Positions 1 to 8,580 of a DNA stretch of 30,632 nucleotides are shown piece after piece (the first letter of the stretch is position 1; each line of letters begins with the position of its first letter). Made by a program: the position numbers and the translations under genes. The notes beneath the pieces were generated by a model that saw only the letters and a list, made by a program, of their open reading frames with translations, was not told the DNA's origin and ran no database searches. Source of the stretch: a virus; the IMG/VR virus record IMGVR_UViG_3300006750_000048, positions 1 through 30,632 of that record; one strand, given 5' to 3'.

Positions 1-127
1 ATACCGGCCCCTGCGCCCGCAGGAGCGCCTTGCGGGGGCGCACCGGCCTGTGGCGGCATACCGGCCTGTGGCGGCATACCGGCCCCTGCGCCCGCAGGAG
101 CGCCTTGCGGGGGCGCACCGGCCTGTG
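1..127. repeat. Direct repeats in the Pro/Gln/Gly-rich gene
   Basis: A 52-base segment at 1-52 recurs at 76-127 without change. The 23 bases between them (53-75) are themselves a partial copy built on the GGCATACCGGCCTGTGG unit. In protein terms this is a repeat of APPQGAPAGAGAG blocks joined by MPPQAG. Such arrays expand and contract by slippage or recombination, and the left window edge lies inside the array, so the true copy number is unknown. Confidence 0.9.
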
Positions 128-224
128 CCTGTGCCTGTGCCTGTGGCAAGGCGATAGCCGGGGGCGGCACGTCTTCGGTCTGCGGCAGTCCACCACCCTG
201 TTGCTGTTGCTGTAGCACACCCAT
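1..224 (-). CDS. Pro/Gln/Ala/Gly-rich protein, 3' part outside the window
   Basis: The gene starts at the ATG at 224-222 (protein begins MGVLQQQQQGGG) after a GAGGAG site, 12 bases beyond the stop of the 236-1315 gene, and stays open to the window edge (74 codons visible). After a short Q run and an acidic PQTEDVPPP segment the protein is low complexity: QAQAQAQ, then repeated units rich in APPQGAP, AGAGAG and MPPQAG. No folded domain, signal peptide or membrane segment is visible. It is the last late gene in the window, after tail and internal virion genes, so a virion or host-interaction role is likely but not shown. The GC-rich composition comes from the repeat. Function unknown; the reading frame and start are well supported. 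Confidence 0.75.
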   Translation of the reverse strand, partial: MGVLQQQQQGGGLPQTEDVPPPAIALPQAQAQAQAGAPPQGAPAGAGAGMPPQAGMPPQAGAPPQGAPAGAGAG

Positions 225-235
225 CGTTTATCTCC

Positions 236-1315
236 TCACGATCCGTAATTGACTGTCGGTGCGTACCGGTTGCGTCCACGATCCGAAACCCGAGCTTGCG
301 CACGGGTACCGTAGTCCGGGTTGACCGGTATCGAGAAATCAGTATTGTCCAGATCTGCCATCGATTCAGATCCGGCATGCCATTGCTCATCCCACCAACG
401 ATCCTGCGCCAGTCGACGTTTCTCGACGGACTCGGCAGCCTTACCCGATGCGTAACCCATGGCAGCCTGACCCAACATGAGCCCACCACCGGATGTCTTT
501 GCAAAATCAGTAACAGGCTTGAGCTTTTTCCCGGCATATTTGCTCGCTTTCTTCAGCAAACCCTCCTTTGGGACTACCGGCACCGGGGTTCCTGTCCCGG
601 TCAAGCCAGCATCGTATAACCCTTCAGCAAATCCAGTGTGCTGCCCCGCCACGCCCTGACCTCCACCGGGCAAACCAGATGGAGGAGTAACACCCACCGG
701 GTTTCCTGTCCCGGTCAAGCCAGCATCGTATAACCCTTCAGCAAATCCAGTGTGCTGCCCCGCCACGCCCTGACCTCCACCGGGCAAACCAGATGGAGTA
801 GTATTAACAATACCCGCCGTGTTGTTGCCCAATTGGTTAGCTATATTCGGATCGACAGTCGACCCGCCCGCTGCCTTGGTTGCATCGACCAGTGCTTCAG
901 GAGAAGTCGTAACGGTATTGTCACCGACGGTCAATAGCCTTGCACCATCACCGGTTTGCCCGGCAGCGTTTGCAATTTTTGCAGCCTCGGCTGTTTTGAG
1001 CCCGGCACCGCCAAACATTTTCAGCTTCTTCGCAGTACCGATCGGGTCCATCAGCGCCGCACCGAATGCCTTGGCACCGGAAACAAAACTGTTCATGAAA
1101 CCCTGCGAGGCGGTCATAGACGCACTGTAGGCTGCCGTACCGGCCGCGAGTGCCAGGCCCGCTGTAAATACCGTGGCAGCGAGCATGATGATCTTGCCGA
1201 TCTTTGAGTTCAGAATCTTGCCGACAAAACCGAATACACTCTTCACGACTTTACCGACACCGTGAACAACGCTTTTGACTGCCCTTTTAACTTTCTTAAT
1301 AGGATTAAAACCCAT
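236..1315 (-). CDS. Putative membrane-active internal virion protein
   Basis: I place the start at the ATG at 1315 (MGFNPIKKVK, 359 aa) because a GAGGG site lies upstream; the open frame extends 18 codons further to 1369, inside the GNAT gene. Residues 1-40 are basic and amphipathic, with many K and V residues (KKVKRAVKSVV, GKVVKSVFGF). Residues 42-63 are hydrophobic (IIMLAATVFTAGLALAAG) and could cross or insert into a membrane. The middle carries two near-identical 32-residue Gly-rich repeats (PSGLPGGGQGVAGQHTGF...). The C-terminus is polar. Position after the tail genes, with a basic plus hydrophobic N-terminus, fits an ejected internal virion protein that assists DNA entry. This is inference from layout; no family is firmly recognised. 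Confidence 0.7.
   Translation of the reverse strand: MGFNPIKKVKRAVKSVVHGVGKVVKSVFGFVGKILNSKIGKIIMLAATVFTAGLALAAGTAAYSASMTASQGFMNSFVSGAKAFGAALMDPIGTAKKLKMFGGAGLKTAEAAKIANAAGQTGDGARLLTVGDNTVTTSPEALVDATKAAGGSTVDPNIANQLGNNTAGIVNTTPSGLPGGGQGVAGQHTGFAEGLYDAGLTGTGNPVGVTPPSGLPGGGQGVAGQHTGFAEGLYDAGLTGTGTPVPVVPKEGLLKKASKYAGKKLKPVTDFAKTSGGGLMLGQAAMGYASGKAAESVEKRRLAQDRWWDEQWHAGSESMADLDNTDFSIPVNPDYGTRAQARVSDRGRNRYAPTVNYGS
589..798. repeat. Tandem 96-bp duplication, 114-bp period
   Basis: Bases 589-684 recur at 703-798 essentially unchanged, separated by 18 bases. Both copies lie in frame within the 236-1315 gene and encode the Gly-rich segment ending in GFAEGLYDAGLTGTG. The near-identity implies a recent duplication or continuing homogenisation. 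Confidence 0.9.
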
Positions 1316-1325
1316 CGCTCTACCC

Positions 1326-1760
1326 TCAGTTGTACAGGAGGTACGAACCTCCATGCCTTTTGAAACCAATTCTCTCTGTCAGCATCCACGTGCGCGGATC
1401 GATGTCAACGTCAGGTGCCATACCGGCGACCTTGATTGCTCGTCGTGATAACACCCAGTCACGGAAACCACGTAACAGTTCGGCACCACCACCGGGGATC
1501 TTCGACACCCATAACGCAACCGCCGCATGCTGCCGTTGCGCCCAGACGCTGTTCTGCACGTGCGCCATTATAGCAGCGCCAACCTTGCGGTTCTCATCCA
1601 GACCGACCATGGCGTAATGCGCGGCAGAACTGATCATCTCGACACCAATCACCCGCATATTCCGCTCATTGGGTTTCAGTTGCGGGTACAGTTCAGCCTG
1701 TTCCAGTGCGAACCGCATCAACGCATTAATATCCTTCAATGTTGCTGGTCGAATAATCAT
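1326..1760 (-). CDS. GNAT-family N-acetyltransferase-like protein
   Basis: 144 aa, starting at the ATG at 1760 (MIIRPATLKDINALMRFALE). The N-terminal IRPAT.kDi opening followed by a helix is the usual first strand and helix of GNAT acetyltransferases. The middle (HYAMVGLDENRKVGAAIMAHV) fits the central strands that lead to the acetyl-CoA site, and the end (TERIGFKRHGGSYLLY) matches the common final 'GF.r.g..y' strand. The R/Q-x-x-G-x-G/A acyl-CoA loop is weak here (VSKIPGGGAELLRGF), so activity is uncertain. GNAT proteins of unknown substrate are common among virion genes of podoviruses. It sits four bases after the coiled-coil virion gene and in the same operon. It may modify a host or virion protein; nothing in the sequence says which. 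Confidence 0.75.
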   Translation of the reverse strand: MIIRPATLKDINALMRFALEQAELYPQLKPNERNMRVIGVEMISSAAHYAMVGLDENRKVGAAIMAHVQNSVWAQRQHAAVALWVSKIPGGGAELLRGFRDWVLSRRAIKVAGMAPDVDIDPRTWMLTERIGFKRHGGSYLLYN

Positions 1761-1763
1761 AAA

Positions 1764-3011
1764 TTAACCCTGCCAGTTTGAATCATCCCATGGATAGTCA
1801 ACATCAGTAGAACTTTCAGAGTCCTCTACCGGTGGAGTTGAGTGAATATCTTCCTTCCCCGGACCACCGGTAACAGTCGGCATCGGGAAATCACCAAGGT
1901 CGAGCCCACCGATCGTGTCTATCAATTCCAGCGCACCCACGAGCATGTCTTGATGAACACTCACATAAGAGGCAATTCTCTTAGGTGAAATATCCTTGTT
2001 TGCCATGGCCGACGAGATGCCTTCAAAGAACGACTTGTACAGGCCCGCTGCAGTTTCGTTAGTTGACATCAACGCCTGGTATTTGCCCTGAATGTCGGCC
2101 AGATCCATTGCTTGCGTACCGGCCAGATATTGCTTGTTGAGATCCGTGTTCAGTCGCAGCACTTCAGCTTCAAACATATTCGCTGCTTCTGCGTTGAACA
2201 GCGACTCACGGTTCACTGCATCGGCGTTGAATGTCGAAACATCTGTTTCCAGTTGCGCTTTTTGTGCTTCCAGTTTATTTGCTTCTTCTGCATTACCTTG
2301 AGATACTGCTGTTTCCAATTGAGCATTAAGTTCTTCCATCTTGTTCGCAGCGTTGGCGTTAAACTCGGAAACCTCAGTTTCAAGTTTTGCATTAAAAGCT
2401 GCCAGATCATTTGCCTGTGCTGTGTTGAACTTGTCCAGATCCGCAGCAACACCCACATTAAATTTGCTGACATCAGTGTCGTAACCCGCTTGCGTCTTTT
2501 GCCGGTCTGATTCAATGGCAGCATCGGTTAACGCTCTGGTTGCAGCAGTCTTTGAATCCTGCAGTGCCAGGGGAGTGGCACGATCGACCATGGCTGCCTG
2601 AGATGCCCCGGCAGCAATACTGGAATTCTGAAGTCCACGAGATGCTGCCGACAACATGCCCTGTTGTTTGGCTCGCACCATGTTCGGGCTGTCCTGCGAC
2701 GTAATCTGATTTAACTGGTGCGCAGATGACTGGTCCGGTGTGTCGGCAACCTTGACTTCGCCAATGTTACCGGCGAGCGCATCGTCAGCCGTATCCGTCT
2801 GGCTGAGATCTGCAGTGGTCGATGAAGCATCAGTCGAGGTACCTGTTGTTGCAACAGCGTTGGTAACCGTTCCAGATGAAGCAACAGCATCCTGCGTTGT
2901 CGTTTCTGCGACATCAGGCGCTTCGACCTTCATGTCACTTACTGTCGGCTCGCTGACAGCAGTGTCATCGGGCATTGTAGTGTCATCGGGCATTGTAGTG
3001 TCATCGGGCAT
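1764..3011 (-). CDS. Putative coiled-coil virion protein
   Basis: 415 aa. The start at 3011 follows a GAGGAA site inside the end of the tail fibre gene, which it overlaps by 11 bases. The first 17 residues are three copies of MPDDT(T/A), so ATGs at 2993 and 2975 are also in frame. Residues 18-100 are acidic and Thr/Ser/Ala-rich, probably unstructured. Residues about 105-155 (MVRAKQQGMLSAASRGLQNSSIAAGASQ region) resemble a segment I know from many phage virion proteins of unknown role. Residues about 185-300 hold repeats of an FNA..ETEVS-type motif, predicted as long helices or coiled coil. The C-terminus is helical then polar (GGPGKEDIHSTPP). Context suggests a tail- or core-associated structural protein. 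Confidence 0.7.
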   Translation of the reverse strand: MPDDTTMPDDTTMPDDTAVSEPTVSDMKVEAPDVAETTTQDAVASSGTVTNAVATTGTSTDASSTTADLSQTDTADDALAGNIGEVKVADTPDQSSAHQLNQITSQDSPNMVRAKQQGMLSAASRGLQNSSIAAGASQAAMVDRATPLALQDSKTAATRALTDAAIESDRQKTQAGYDTDVSKFNVGVAADLDKFNTAQANDLAAFNAKLETEVSEFNANAANKMEELNAQLETAVSQGNAEEANKLEAQKAQLETDVSTFNADAVNRESLFNAEAANMFEAEVLRLNTDLNKQYLAGTQAMDLADIQGKYQALMSTNETAAGLYKSFFEGISSAMANKDISPKRIASYVSVHQDMLVGALELIDTIGGLDLGDFPMPTVTGGPGKEDIHSTPPVEDSESSTDVDYPWDDSNWQG

Positions 3012-5421
3012 TGGCTTTTTCCTCTAGTTCCTCAATTCGGGCCAGCAACTCTTGAACAGCTTTTATCAATGGGAACACAAAAGCAGATGGTGAAATGGCT
3101 TGCTTACCGTCAGGTTGCTCGTCCCACCCATCAAATTCGTATATACCCGCTTTCATCATCGCAACTCTTACTTCCTGTGCGATTAGCCCGTGGTCGACTC
3201 TGTCTGACATGGGCTTTATGTTTTCCGAGTCATAACTTGTCCACTCTTCCGGGTACTCACTGGGTGACTTGTAGCTGAAAGTAACTGGACGAAGATCATT
3301 TATAAAAGACAACCCAAGATCCGCATCAACGATATCTTTCTTCATTCGTTCGTCAGATGAATAGTACCAATCAAGTGCCGAATTAAAATCAGCGTAAATA
3401 TGATTGGTGGTATTACCTATATATACATAGTTATCGGTGTTAACAGGTAAATCTGACCCGATCGCAATCCTACTGGTAGCACCTGTTGCATTTAATACAT
3501 TAGAGACACCAATAGATATGTTTTTAGATCCGGTTGTCACTGTGCTACCGGTTTCATGCCCAATGAAAACATTTTCACCACCGGTAGTGAGGTCATCACC
3601 GGCTGCTGCCCCTAGTATTATATTGTCTGACCCTGATTCCAAGACGTTGGCTGCGCCCCAGCCCATTAGTATATTATCAGCCCCGGTTGCGACTCCGGTA
3701 TTAACAGCGCCGCCGATAACTACATTTCTAGAAGCTGATGTTGCGTCATTAAAAGAGCCGCCGATAACCACATTGAAGTCACCTGTCGTGCCGCATTGTC
3801 CGTTAGTACCTATACATACATTAGCCGCCCCTTCCGTCAAGGTATATGCGGCCATCGATCCGATAATAATATTTGAATCCCCCGTTATGGCGGTAGTTCC
3901 TCCTGCCTTCCAACCCAAAGCTATGGTGTCATTCGGCGTAGCACACCATATACCTGCGGAATAACCGATAAATGTATTCCTAAGACCATCACTATTGGAC
4001 AACCCGGCTCCAGCGCCGATAGCGGTGCAATGATCTACATCAGCATCAGCCCCTAAAAGCGCATTTTGTCCCAGAGCGACATTGCCATCACCAGTTGTAT
4101 GATTACCACCCGTCAGATCCATGGCACCACCATTGGTAATAAAATCACCAGCAGTAATTGTGAGATCTCCAGAGGTAACTGTAAGATCTCCAGAGGTAAC
4201 TGTAAGATCTCCAGAGGTAGCTGTAAGATCTCCAGAGGTAACTGTAAGATCTCCAGAGGTTATCGTTATACCTCCTGCTGCAACTGTCAGTGCGTCAGTC
4301 GTGTCGAGTGTTCCGGTTACATCTACCCCGGCAGCATCGAGGCTGAGTTTAAGATCACCGATATGTGAGAAACCGACGTAGTTGGCATGACTCCACATAC
4401 CCGATCCGGTTTCATTGGTGAAAGTATACGAAGGAGTACCAACTGCTCCGTCAGGAACATCGGTGACTCCTGTAACAGTGAGTGTTCCGGTTACATCTAC
4501 CCCGGCAGCATCGAGGCTGAGTTTAAGATCACCGATATGTGAGAAACCGACGTAGTTGGCATGACTCCACATACCCGATCCGGTTTCATTGGTGAAAGTA
4601 AGCGAAGGTGCTGTGACGATTCCATCGACAAATTCTATTGGCGCAATTGCCGACACAGATCCATCGCGCAGAAGAGCAGACCCACCGGCTGCTTTTGCAG
4701 CCCAATGAAGTGCCGAGAATTGCCCGGCTCCACCACCAGCAGCAGCAGACACAGGACTGTCTTCGGCTTTTTGCGCCCATTCTTCAGCGTAACTGGTTTC
4801 CAAAACACAAAGTGCTGTTTCGGCTACACACAAAGTTGTTTCGTCCTGACACAGGACTGTCTCGGCAGCAGACTTTGCAGAGTGGTGTAGTGCCGAGAAT
4901 TGCCCGGCTCCACCACCAGCAGCAGCAGACACTGCACTGTCTTCGGCTTTTTGCGCCCATTCTTCAGCGTAACTTGCTTCCAACGCAGCGTTTGTGATGT
5001 AGCTGGTCGACGGTCCTATTAACTGGTAATTTGTTCCGTCGAATCGAACAACGTACACGACACCGTTTGCAATATCACCGGCAATCAATGTAGCCCCATC
5101 CGGGCCTTTAATTTCTATCGCGCCGATGGTGTCAATATCAAGAGTTGGCGTGCCTGTGTTGGTATGCGTGGCAACGAAGACTGCTTCATCACCCGTGGTG
5201 TTCACCGTCCTGACATCTGTCCCGGTGAACGCAATTGCATAAGCGTTCCCACTACCTGTTTCAGTAGCAAAGGTGGACTTGCCGGTCGACATTGCGTCAG
5301 CAGCAACAGGTAATAAGTCGAATGCTGTTTCAATACCATCCAGCTTCGGATTCATCTCCGATGAACGAACCTTCGTGTTCGCAATAAAAGCTTGGGTATG
5401 TACCCAATAATTGTTAGCCAT
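3001..5421 (-). CDS. Tail fibre with C-terminal S74 autoprocessing chaperone
   Basis: 806 aa, start ATG at 5421 directly after the tail nozzle-like gene. The N-terminus (MANNYWVHTQAFIANTKVRS) is a typical fibre attachment region. The shaft contains two copies of an EEWAQKAEDS..SAAAGGGAGQFSALH unit, two copies of a TFTNETGSGMWSHANYVGF unit, a run of SGDLTVT repeats, and Gly/Asn-rich head-like repeats (NVALGQNALLG, NTFIGYSAG, DNIILGAAAG). Residues about 685-806 form an intramolecular chaperone of the Peptidase S74 type: SSDERMKKDI carries the Ser689/Lys694 pair expected for self-cleavage, followed by LRPVTFSYK, HGLIAQEV and a C-terminal helix (VQELLARIEELEEK). It should trimerise, cut off the chaperone, and bind the host receptor. 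Confidence 0.93.
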   Translation of the reverse strand: MANNYWVHTQAFIANTKVRSSEMNPKLDGIETAFDLLPVAADAMSTGKSTFATETGSGNAYAIAFTGTDVRTVNTTGDEAVFVATHTNTGTPTLDIDTIGAIEIKGPDGATLIAGDIANGVVYVVRFDGTNYQLIGPSTSYITNAALEASYAEEWAQKAEDSAVSAAAGGGAGQFSALHHSAKSAAETVLCQDETTLCVAETALCVLETSYAEEWAQKAEDSPVSAAAGGGAGQFSALHWAAKAAGGSALLRDGSVSAIAPIEFVDGIVTAPSLTFTNETGSGMWSHANYVGFSHIGDLKLSLDAAGVDVTGTLTVTGVTDVPDGAVGTPSYTFTNETGSGMWSHANYVGFSHIGDLKLSLDAAGVDVTGTLDTTDALTVAAGGITITSGDLTVTSGDLTATSGDLTVTSGDLTVTSGDLTITAGDFITNGGAMDLTGGNHTTGDGNVALGQNALLGADADVDHCTAIGAGAGLSNSDGLRNTFIGYSAGIWCATPNDTIALGWKAGGTTAITGDSNIIIGSMAAYTLTEGAANVCIGTNGQCGTTGDFNVVIGGSFNDATSASRNVVIGGAVNTGVATGADNILMGWGAANVLESGSDNIILGAAAGDDLTTGGENVFIGHETGSTVTTGSKNISIGVSNVLNATGATSRIAIGSDLPVNTDNYVYIGNTTNHIYADFNSALDWYYSSDERMKKDIVDADLGLSFINDLRPVTFSYKSPSEYPEEWTSYDSENIKPMSDRVDHGLIAQEVRVAMMKAGIYEFDGWDEQPDGKQAISPSAFVFPLIKAVQELLARIEELEEKANAR
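4155..4260. repeat. 21-bp tandem repeat in the tail fibre shaft
   Basis: About five copies of a 21-base unit (GTAACTGTAAGATCTCCAGAG on the plus strand, with single-base variants) encode repeated SGDLTVT heptapeptides on the minus strand. Because the unit is a multiple of three, copy changes would lengthen or shorten the fibre without breaking the frame. Confidence 0.92.
4306..4600. repeat. 121-bp direct duplication in the tail fibre
   Basis: Bases 4306-4426 recur at 4480-4600 with no difference that I can see (period 174). They encode the segment from TFTNETGSG to DAAGVDVTGTL twice. Near-perfect DNA identity in a protein repeat points to recent duplication or gene conversion. Confidence 0.9.
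4711..4975. repeat. 85-bp direct duplication in the tail fibre
   Basis: Bases 4711-4795 recur at 4891-4975 (period 180) with only a few differences. They encode the repeated SYAEEWAQKAEDS / AAAGGGAGQFSAL unit near the fibre N-terminus. Confidence 0.88.
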
Positions 5422-7575
5422 TTATCTCTGCAGCCTCCGGGGGTCGTAATGCAGAATCATTCCCTGAAGTATAAACGGGTCTGAGTATGCAGTCTCGTTG
5501 AAAATCATGAAACCTATGTTGGTTGCCGTCCCGGTTATATTTGCTCTAGCCCTGGCAATTGAAGCGCCGTCCCATGTGAACTCATCCCAGTTGTCTGAAT
5601 CCCAAAACCCGCCACTACCGAAAACAGATACGTCATGCGTTCCCGAAATAAATTCATCACCACTGTAATCAAGATCCACAATAAACTTCAGATCCTGCTG
5701 CTGTGGAGAGTTGAGTTCCAGATCCGCTCGTCTGAATCGTTTGCGACGTAGCGGAGATCCGACGTGGTTGAACGGCAGCCGTACAAACGAAGTAATAACA
5801 GCGCCGTCAAAATCCTTGCCGATCTGGTCTTCGTATACAAACCCGTCGTCACCATCGGTACCACCGAGAGCGTCAGACACAAAATAGGTTCGTTCTTTAC
5901 CGGTTTCATCATCTGTGTTGTAGATCTTCAGTACCGGATACGGGTACTCAAGAAATCCGAATTCCGGCGCTTTCTTACGGTTGTAATCCTGTCGTCCACC
6001 AGCGGGTACATACAGAATTATCGCGCTGTTCTCACTGAAATATTGCCGGTACTGGTTTGTCTCTCGCACGATAGTTGAATCCGTGAACTGACCGCGCAAC
6101 TGGGTGACGATCGGCTGAATAAGTTGTGACACGGTAGCGCCGACAAAATCACCGAAGGCATCGGTACGCGCCACACTGGTAATGCCCAAATCATCAAGCG
6201 CATAAATCGTGTCGATCTTCTGCGTTGAGTGCAATTTACCACCGGTTTGTTCGCCGACCAGTTTCATTTCCCAATCAGAAACACTCTTACCAAACAGGCC
6301 GCGTGTCTCTCTGTCTGTCGTCAACACGAGGACATTACCGACAACACTGTTCATGCCGGTTATTTCATCACCCAATCCGAATTCGGCAGAACCAAGAAAC
6401 CCGCTGAAATTGAATGGAAGACCAACAGTCGAATGAACAACTCGCCCACCGGGGTACGCAAGAAACAAGTGATTTCTGTGTTCCTGAATAAGAAACGGAT
6501 TACCAACCGGCAAAACGTCGCCAGCAGTCGGTGCAACACCCGGCATCATTATCGGCGAGACATACCCGCTCTGATCTATTTCAATAGCAAAGTCATCAAC
6601 TCCGCTACAAGCGTATGCACTGTATGAATCGGCCAGTGCAAAAAAGTTATGGTTATGAAACTTGTAATGTCCACCGGCTGACAATGTCAACGTATACCCG
6701 GCTGCACTTGCGTCGGCAATTTTTGTTGTACCCGGTGATTCAAGCACATCGCTATCAGCCCACGTACCACCACTCACCGTGTGGCATATAAAATATCCTT
6801 CACCAGATCCGTCCCACGCAACAGATCCTTCATTCAACACGATCTTGTGGATGACTGCTGTTTCTCCAATAGTGGAATTGGTCAGCGTGTCACCTTCAAC
6901 AACAGCCGACCCTGCCGCGAGCCCGCCGTTAAATGGAACAATAAATGTCATATTGACACCAGTAGTTGTCCAGCCTGATGCAGACGCTACATGAATGACA
7001 CCGGCTGTCTGTCCTATGTTATCCCTGACGCAATAAACCTTGTCGAGCAATTGCCAGGCACCACGCACGACACCGGCACCCGGTGGCACGGTTATGTCGG
7101 CCCGGTAATTATCTCTTGCTTCAAGTAACCAGATGTCCTCGATATCAAGCGACGGTGATATGAGCGCACCGGGTGTTGATGTGACTGAAACAGTTGATAA
7201 GGCAAACGTGTCATCAATGGTAAATGTGCCGGTTGCCTTGGTGATCCCGATGGAGTCACTGCCATACGTGCCATCGTCATCCCAGATCCCGCAGATCTCA
7301 CCTGAGAACCCGGAATCACTGCCAGTAACCGTTTGCCCCAGAGACAAGCCATCGACTGTGTCTACTTCCATTCCCTGGAAGGTGGCATCACTGGGTTTTG
7401 GTCTGCCGTCGAATCTTTCAAAACCGGGTATGCGCCGATAACCGCCGTTGTACCACGGTTCATAATTTGTCATGGCAATTGCAACACCAGTTTTAATTGA
7501 GATCGCCGGGGTGACAAGATCTAGCCCACCACCAAACGAGAAGTGTTGAATTTTTGTGCTACCGCGAGCGGCCAT
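5422..7575 (-). CDS. Putative tail nozzle/tubular structural protein
   Basis: 717 aa, ATG at 7575. The N-terminus (FSFGGGLDLVTPAISIKTG, then NYEPWYNGGYRRIPGFERFD) matches a phage tail protein family I know from podoviruses, in which a 'GGld..tpa...pG.a....N.e....GyrRi.GyerfdG' opening leads into a beta-propeller-like body. Further family-like segments are the LFLAYPGGRVVHSTVG and GLGDEITGMNSVVGNVLVLT stretches. It lies between the 222-aa adaptor-like gene and the tail fibre, which is where T7-like phages place the nozzle (tail tubular B). The nozzle assignment rests on position and size; the family resemblance is from memory. No catalytic motif is seen. Confidence 0.75.
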   Translation of the reverse strand: MAARGSTKIQHFSFGGGLDLVTPAISIKTGVAIAMTNYEPWYNGGYRRIPGFERFDGRPKPSDATFQGMEVDTVDGLSLGQTVTGSDSGFSGEICGIWDDDGTYGSDSIGITKATGTFTIDDTFALSTVSVTSTPGALISPSLDIEDIWLLEARDNYRADITVPPGAGVVRGAWQLLDKVYCVRDNIGQTAGVIHVASASGWTTTGVNMTFIVPFNGGLAAGSAVVEGDTLTNSTIGETAVIHKIVLNEGSVAWDGSGEGYFICHTVSGGTWADSDVLESPGTTKIADASAAGYTLTLSAGGHYKFHNHNFFALADSYSAYACSGVDDFAIEIDQSGYVSPIMMPGVAPTAGDVLPVGNPFLIQEHRNHLFLAYPGGRVVHSTVGLPFNFSGFLGSAEFGLGDEITGMNSVVGNVLVLTTDRETRGLFGKSVSDWEMKLVGEQTGGKLHSTQKIDTIYALDDLGITSVARTDAFGDFVGATVSQLIQPIVTQLRGQFTDSTIVRETNQYRQYFSENSAIILYVPAGGRQDYNRKKAPEFGFLEYPYPVLKIYNTDDETGKERTYFVSDALGGTDGDDGFVYEDQIGKDFDGAVITSFVRLPFNHVGSPLRRKRFRRADLELNSPQQQDLKFIVDLDYSGDEFISGTHDVSVFGSGGFWDSDNWDEFTWDGASIARARANITGTATNIGFMIFNETAYSDPFILQGMILHYDPRRLQR

Positions 7576-7580
7576 GATAC

Positions 7581-8249
7581 TTAACTCGCTATGACTTCAA
7601 TAAAGTTGCCTGTGCTTTTGAATTGCGAATATTCTTGGCTAGGCAACTGGTGATCTTGTAGACGCTGTATGAACTCATCGTAGATTTCAGTGCCTTGCCT
7701 TTTCGCTTCGGCAGCGTCTTCGTAGTTGGCATAAAGCTGCATCGCTCTGCCAAGGATTACCTGATGATATGTCAGTGGTATTGCTGACACATCAGCGTTT
7801 GCCGCCAATTTGGTGGGCTGGAGATAGTAGTCTGCCGTGATCAGGTACGCATCGTCAGGTATCGGATCAAACTTCAGACTGTTATCGGGCATTATGATGA
7901 CACGACCGGGTTGTGCTTCGGTCGTAGAAAGAACATCTGCCTTCATGACTTCATACTCGACAGCGGCTAGAGGACCACCGTCGATTTTGAATGTTTCCAT
8001 GTCCCAGAAATGATGGGACGTGGGTTTAGCGAGAGTCGCTGTTGATGCGACAGTGCTGACAGAGAACCCGGTTGCATGCTTCAGGAACTTCCAGTTATGC
8101 CACAGCATCTGGATATAGTAATCAGCAGAGATTACCCAATTGACCATGCGGGCCGCTTCGCCCACTTGGCCTGTAACTGCTGACGGGGCGGTACCAGCGG
8201 CACCTACCTCACGATGCAGTTCCTGTACAAGTTGTAAAAATGTACTCAT
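7581..8249 (-). CDS. Putative head-tail adaptor (tail tubular A-like)
   Basis: 222 aa, ATG at 8249, sharing one base with the stop of the preceding gene (TGATG). The opening (TFLQLVQELHREVGAAGTAP, then TGQVGEAARMVNWVISADYYIQ and WKFLK) is the usual start of a phage adaptor family: a helix with 'l...lr.evg..g.gp', a 'GQ.ge..r...wi..a...iq' helix, and a 'W.fl' motif. The middle alternates short strands, and the C-terminus is helical (YHQVILGRAMQLYANYEDAAEAKRQG). Size and place between capsid genes and the nozzle-like gene agree with a ring that joins portal to tail. I am confident of family type and less so of exact structural equivalence. Confidence 0.78.
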   Translation of the reverse strand: MSTFLQLVQELHREVGAAGTAPSAVTGQVGEAARMVNWVISADYYIQMLWHNWKFLKHATGFSVSTVASTATLAKPTSHHFWDMETFKIDGGPLAAVEYEVMKADVLSTTEAQPGRVIIMPDNSLKFDPIPDDAYLITADYYLQPTKLAANADVSAIPLTYHQVILGRAMQLYANYEDAAEAKRQGTEIYDEFIQRLQDHQLPSQEYSQFKSTGNFIEVIAS

Positions 8250-8569
8250 CAGCCATTATCGTCTTCTGCTTTCTTGGCTTTTTTGTTTTCTTTCTTCGCA
8301 GCACGATAAGCCTTGGCAGCAGCAGACAGTTTACTGGCACCTTTACCACCAGGCTTTTTACCAGTGGACTTTTTAGCGTTGCCGTTTTTCTTCTTGCTCT
8401 TCGGGTCTGGCGCAGGAGCAGGAGCAGCCTCTTCAGCCAGTCCTAGATACGCATGTCCTTGGTTGAACTCGTTGCCGTCCTGTACAAGAACGCAAAAAGA
8501 TTCACCGACATTTTTTCTGTACGGTGCTGCTGGATCGAAAACAGGTACTGACTTGTCTTTTCTCGTCAC
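8249..8569 (-). CDS. Lys/Ala-rich small protein
   Basis: I start this at the GTG at 8569 (106 aa, MTRKDKSVPVFDP) because an AAGGAG site lies exactly six bases upstream; the longest frame begins at a TTG at 8584 that overlaps the SD itself. Residues 1-45 may fold (VPVFDPAAPYRKNVGESFCV, VLVQDGNEFNQGHAYLGLAEE). The rest is a Pro/Ala linker then a strongly basic tail (KSKKKNGNAKKSTGKKPGGK, AYRAAKKENKKAKKAEDD). The tail could bind DNA or the acidic capsid interior. It lies between the post-capsid terminator and the tail adaptor. Family not recognised. Confidence 0.7.
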   Translation of the reverse strand: MTRKDKSVPVFDPAAPYRKNVGESFCVLVQDGNEFNQGHAYLGLAEEAAPAPAPDPKSKKKNGNAKKSTGKKPGGKGASKLSAAAKAYRAAKKENKKAKKAEDDNG

Positions 8570-8580
8570 GATATGCTCCT

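Noticed and set aside
4066-4381. Plus-strand repeat frames with CKISRGN and VRSPEVT units
   Set aside because: They are the antisense of the SGDLTVT repeat in the tail fibre gene.
8246-8252. Hammerhead core CTGATGA on the minus strand at a late gene junction
   Set aside because: It arises from the TGATG stop-start overlap plus a following GTAC. GTACA/TGTAC could form a stem, but it is followed by AGGAAC and no GAAA-helix III-GTC is present.
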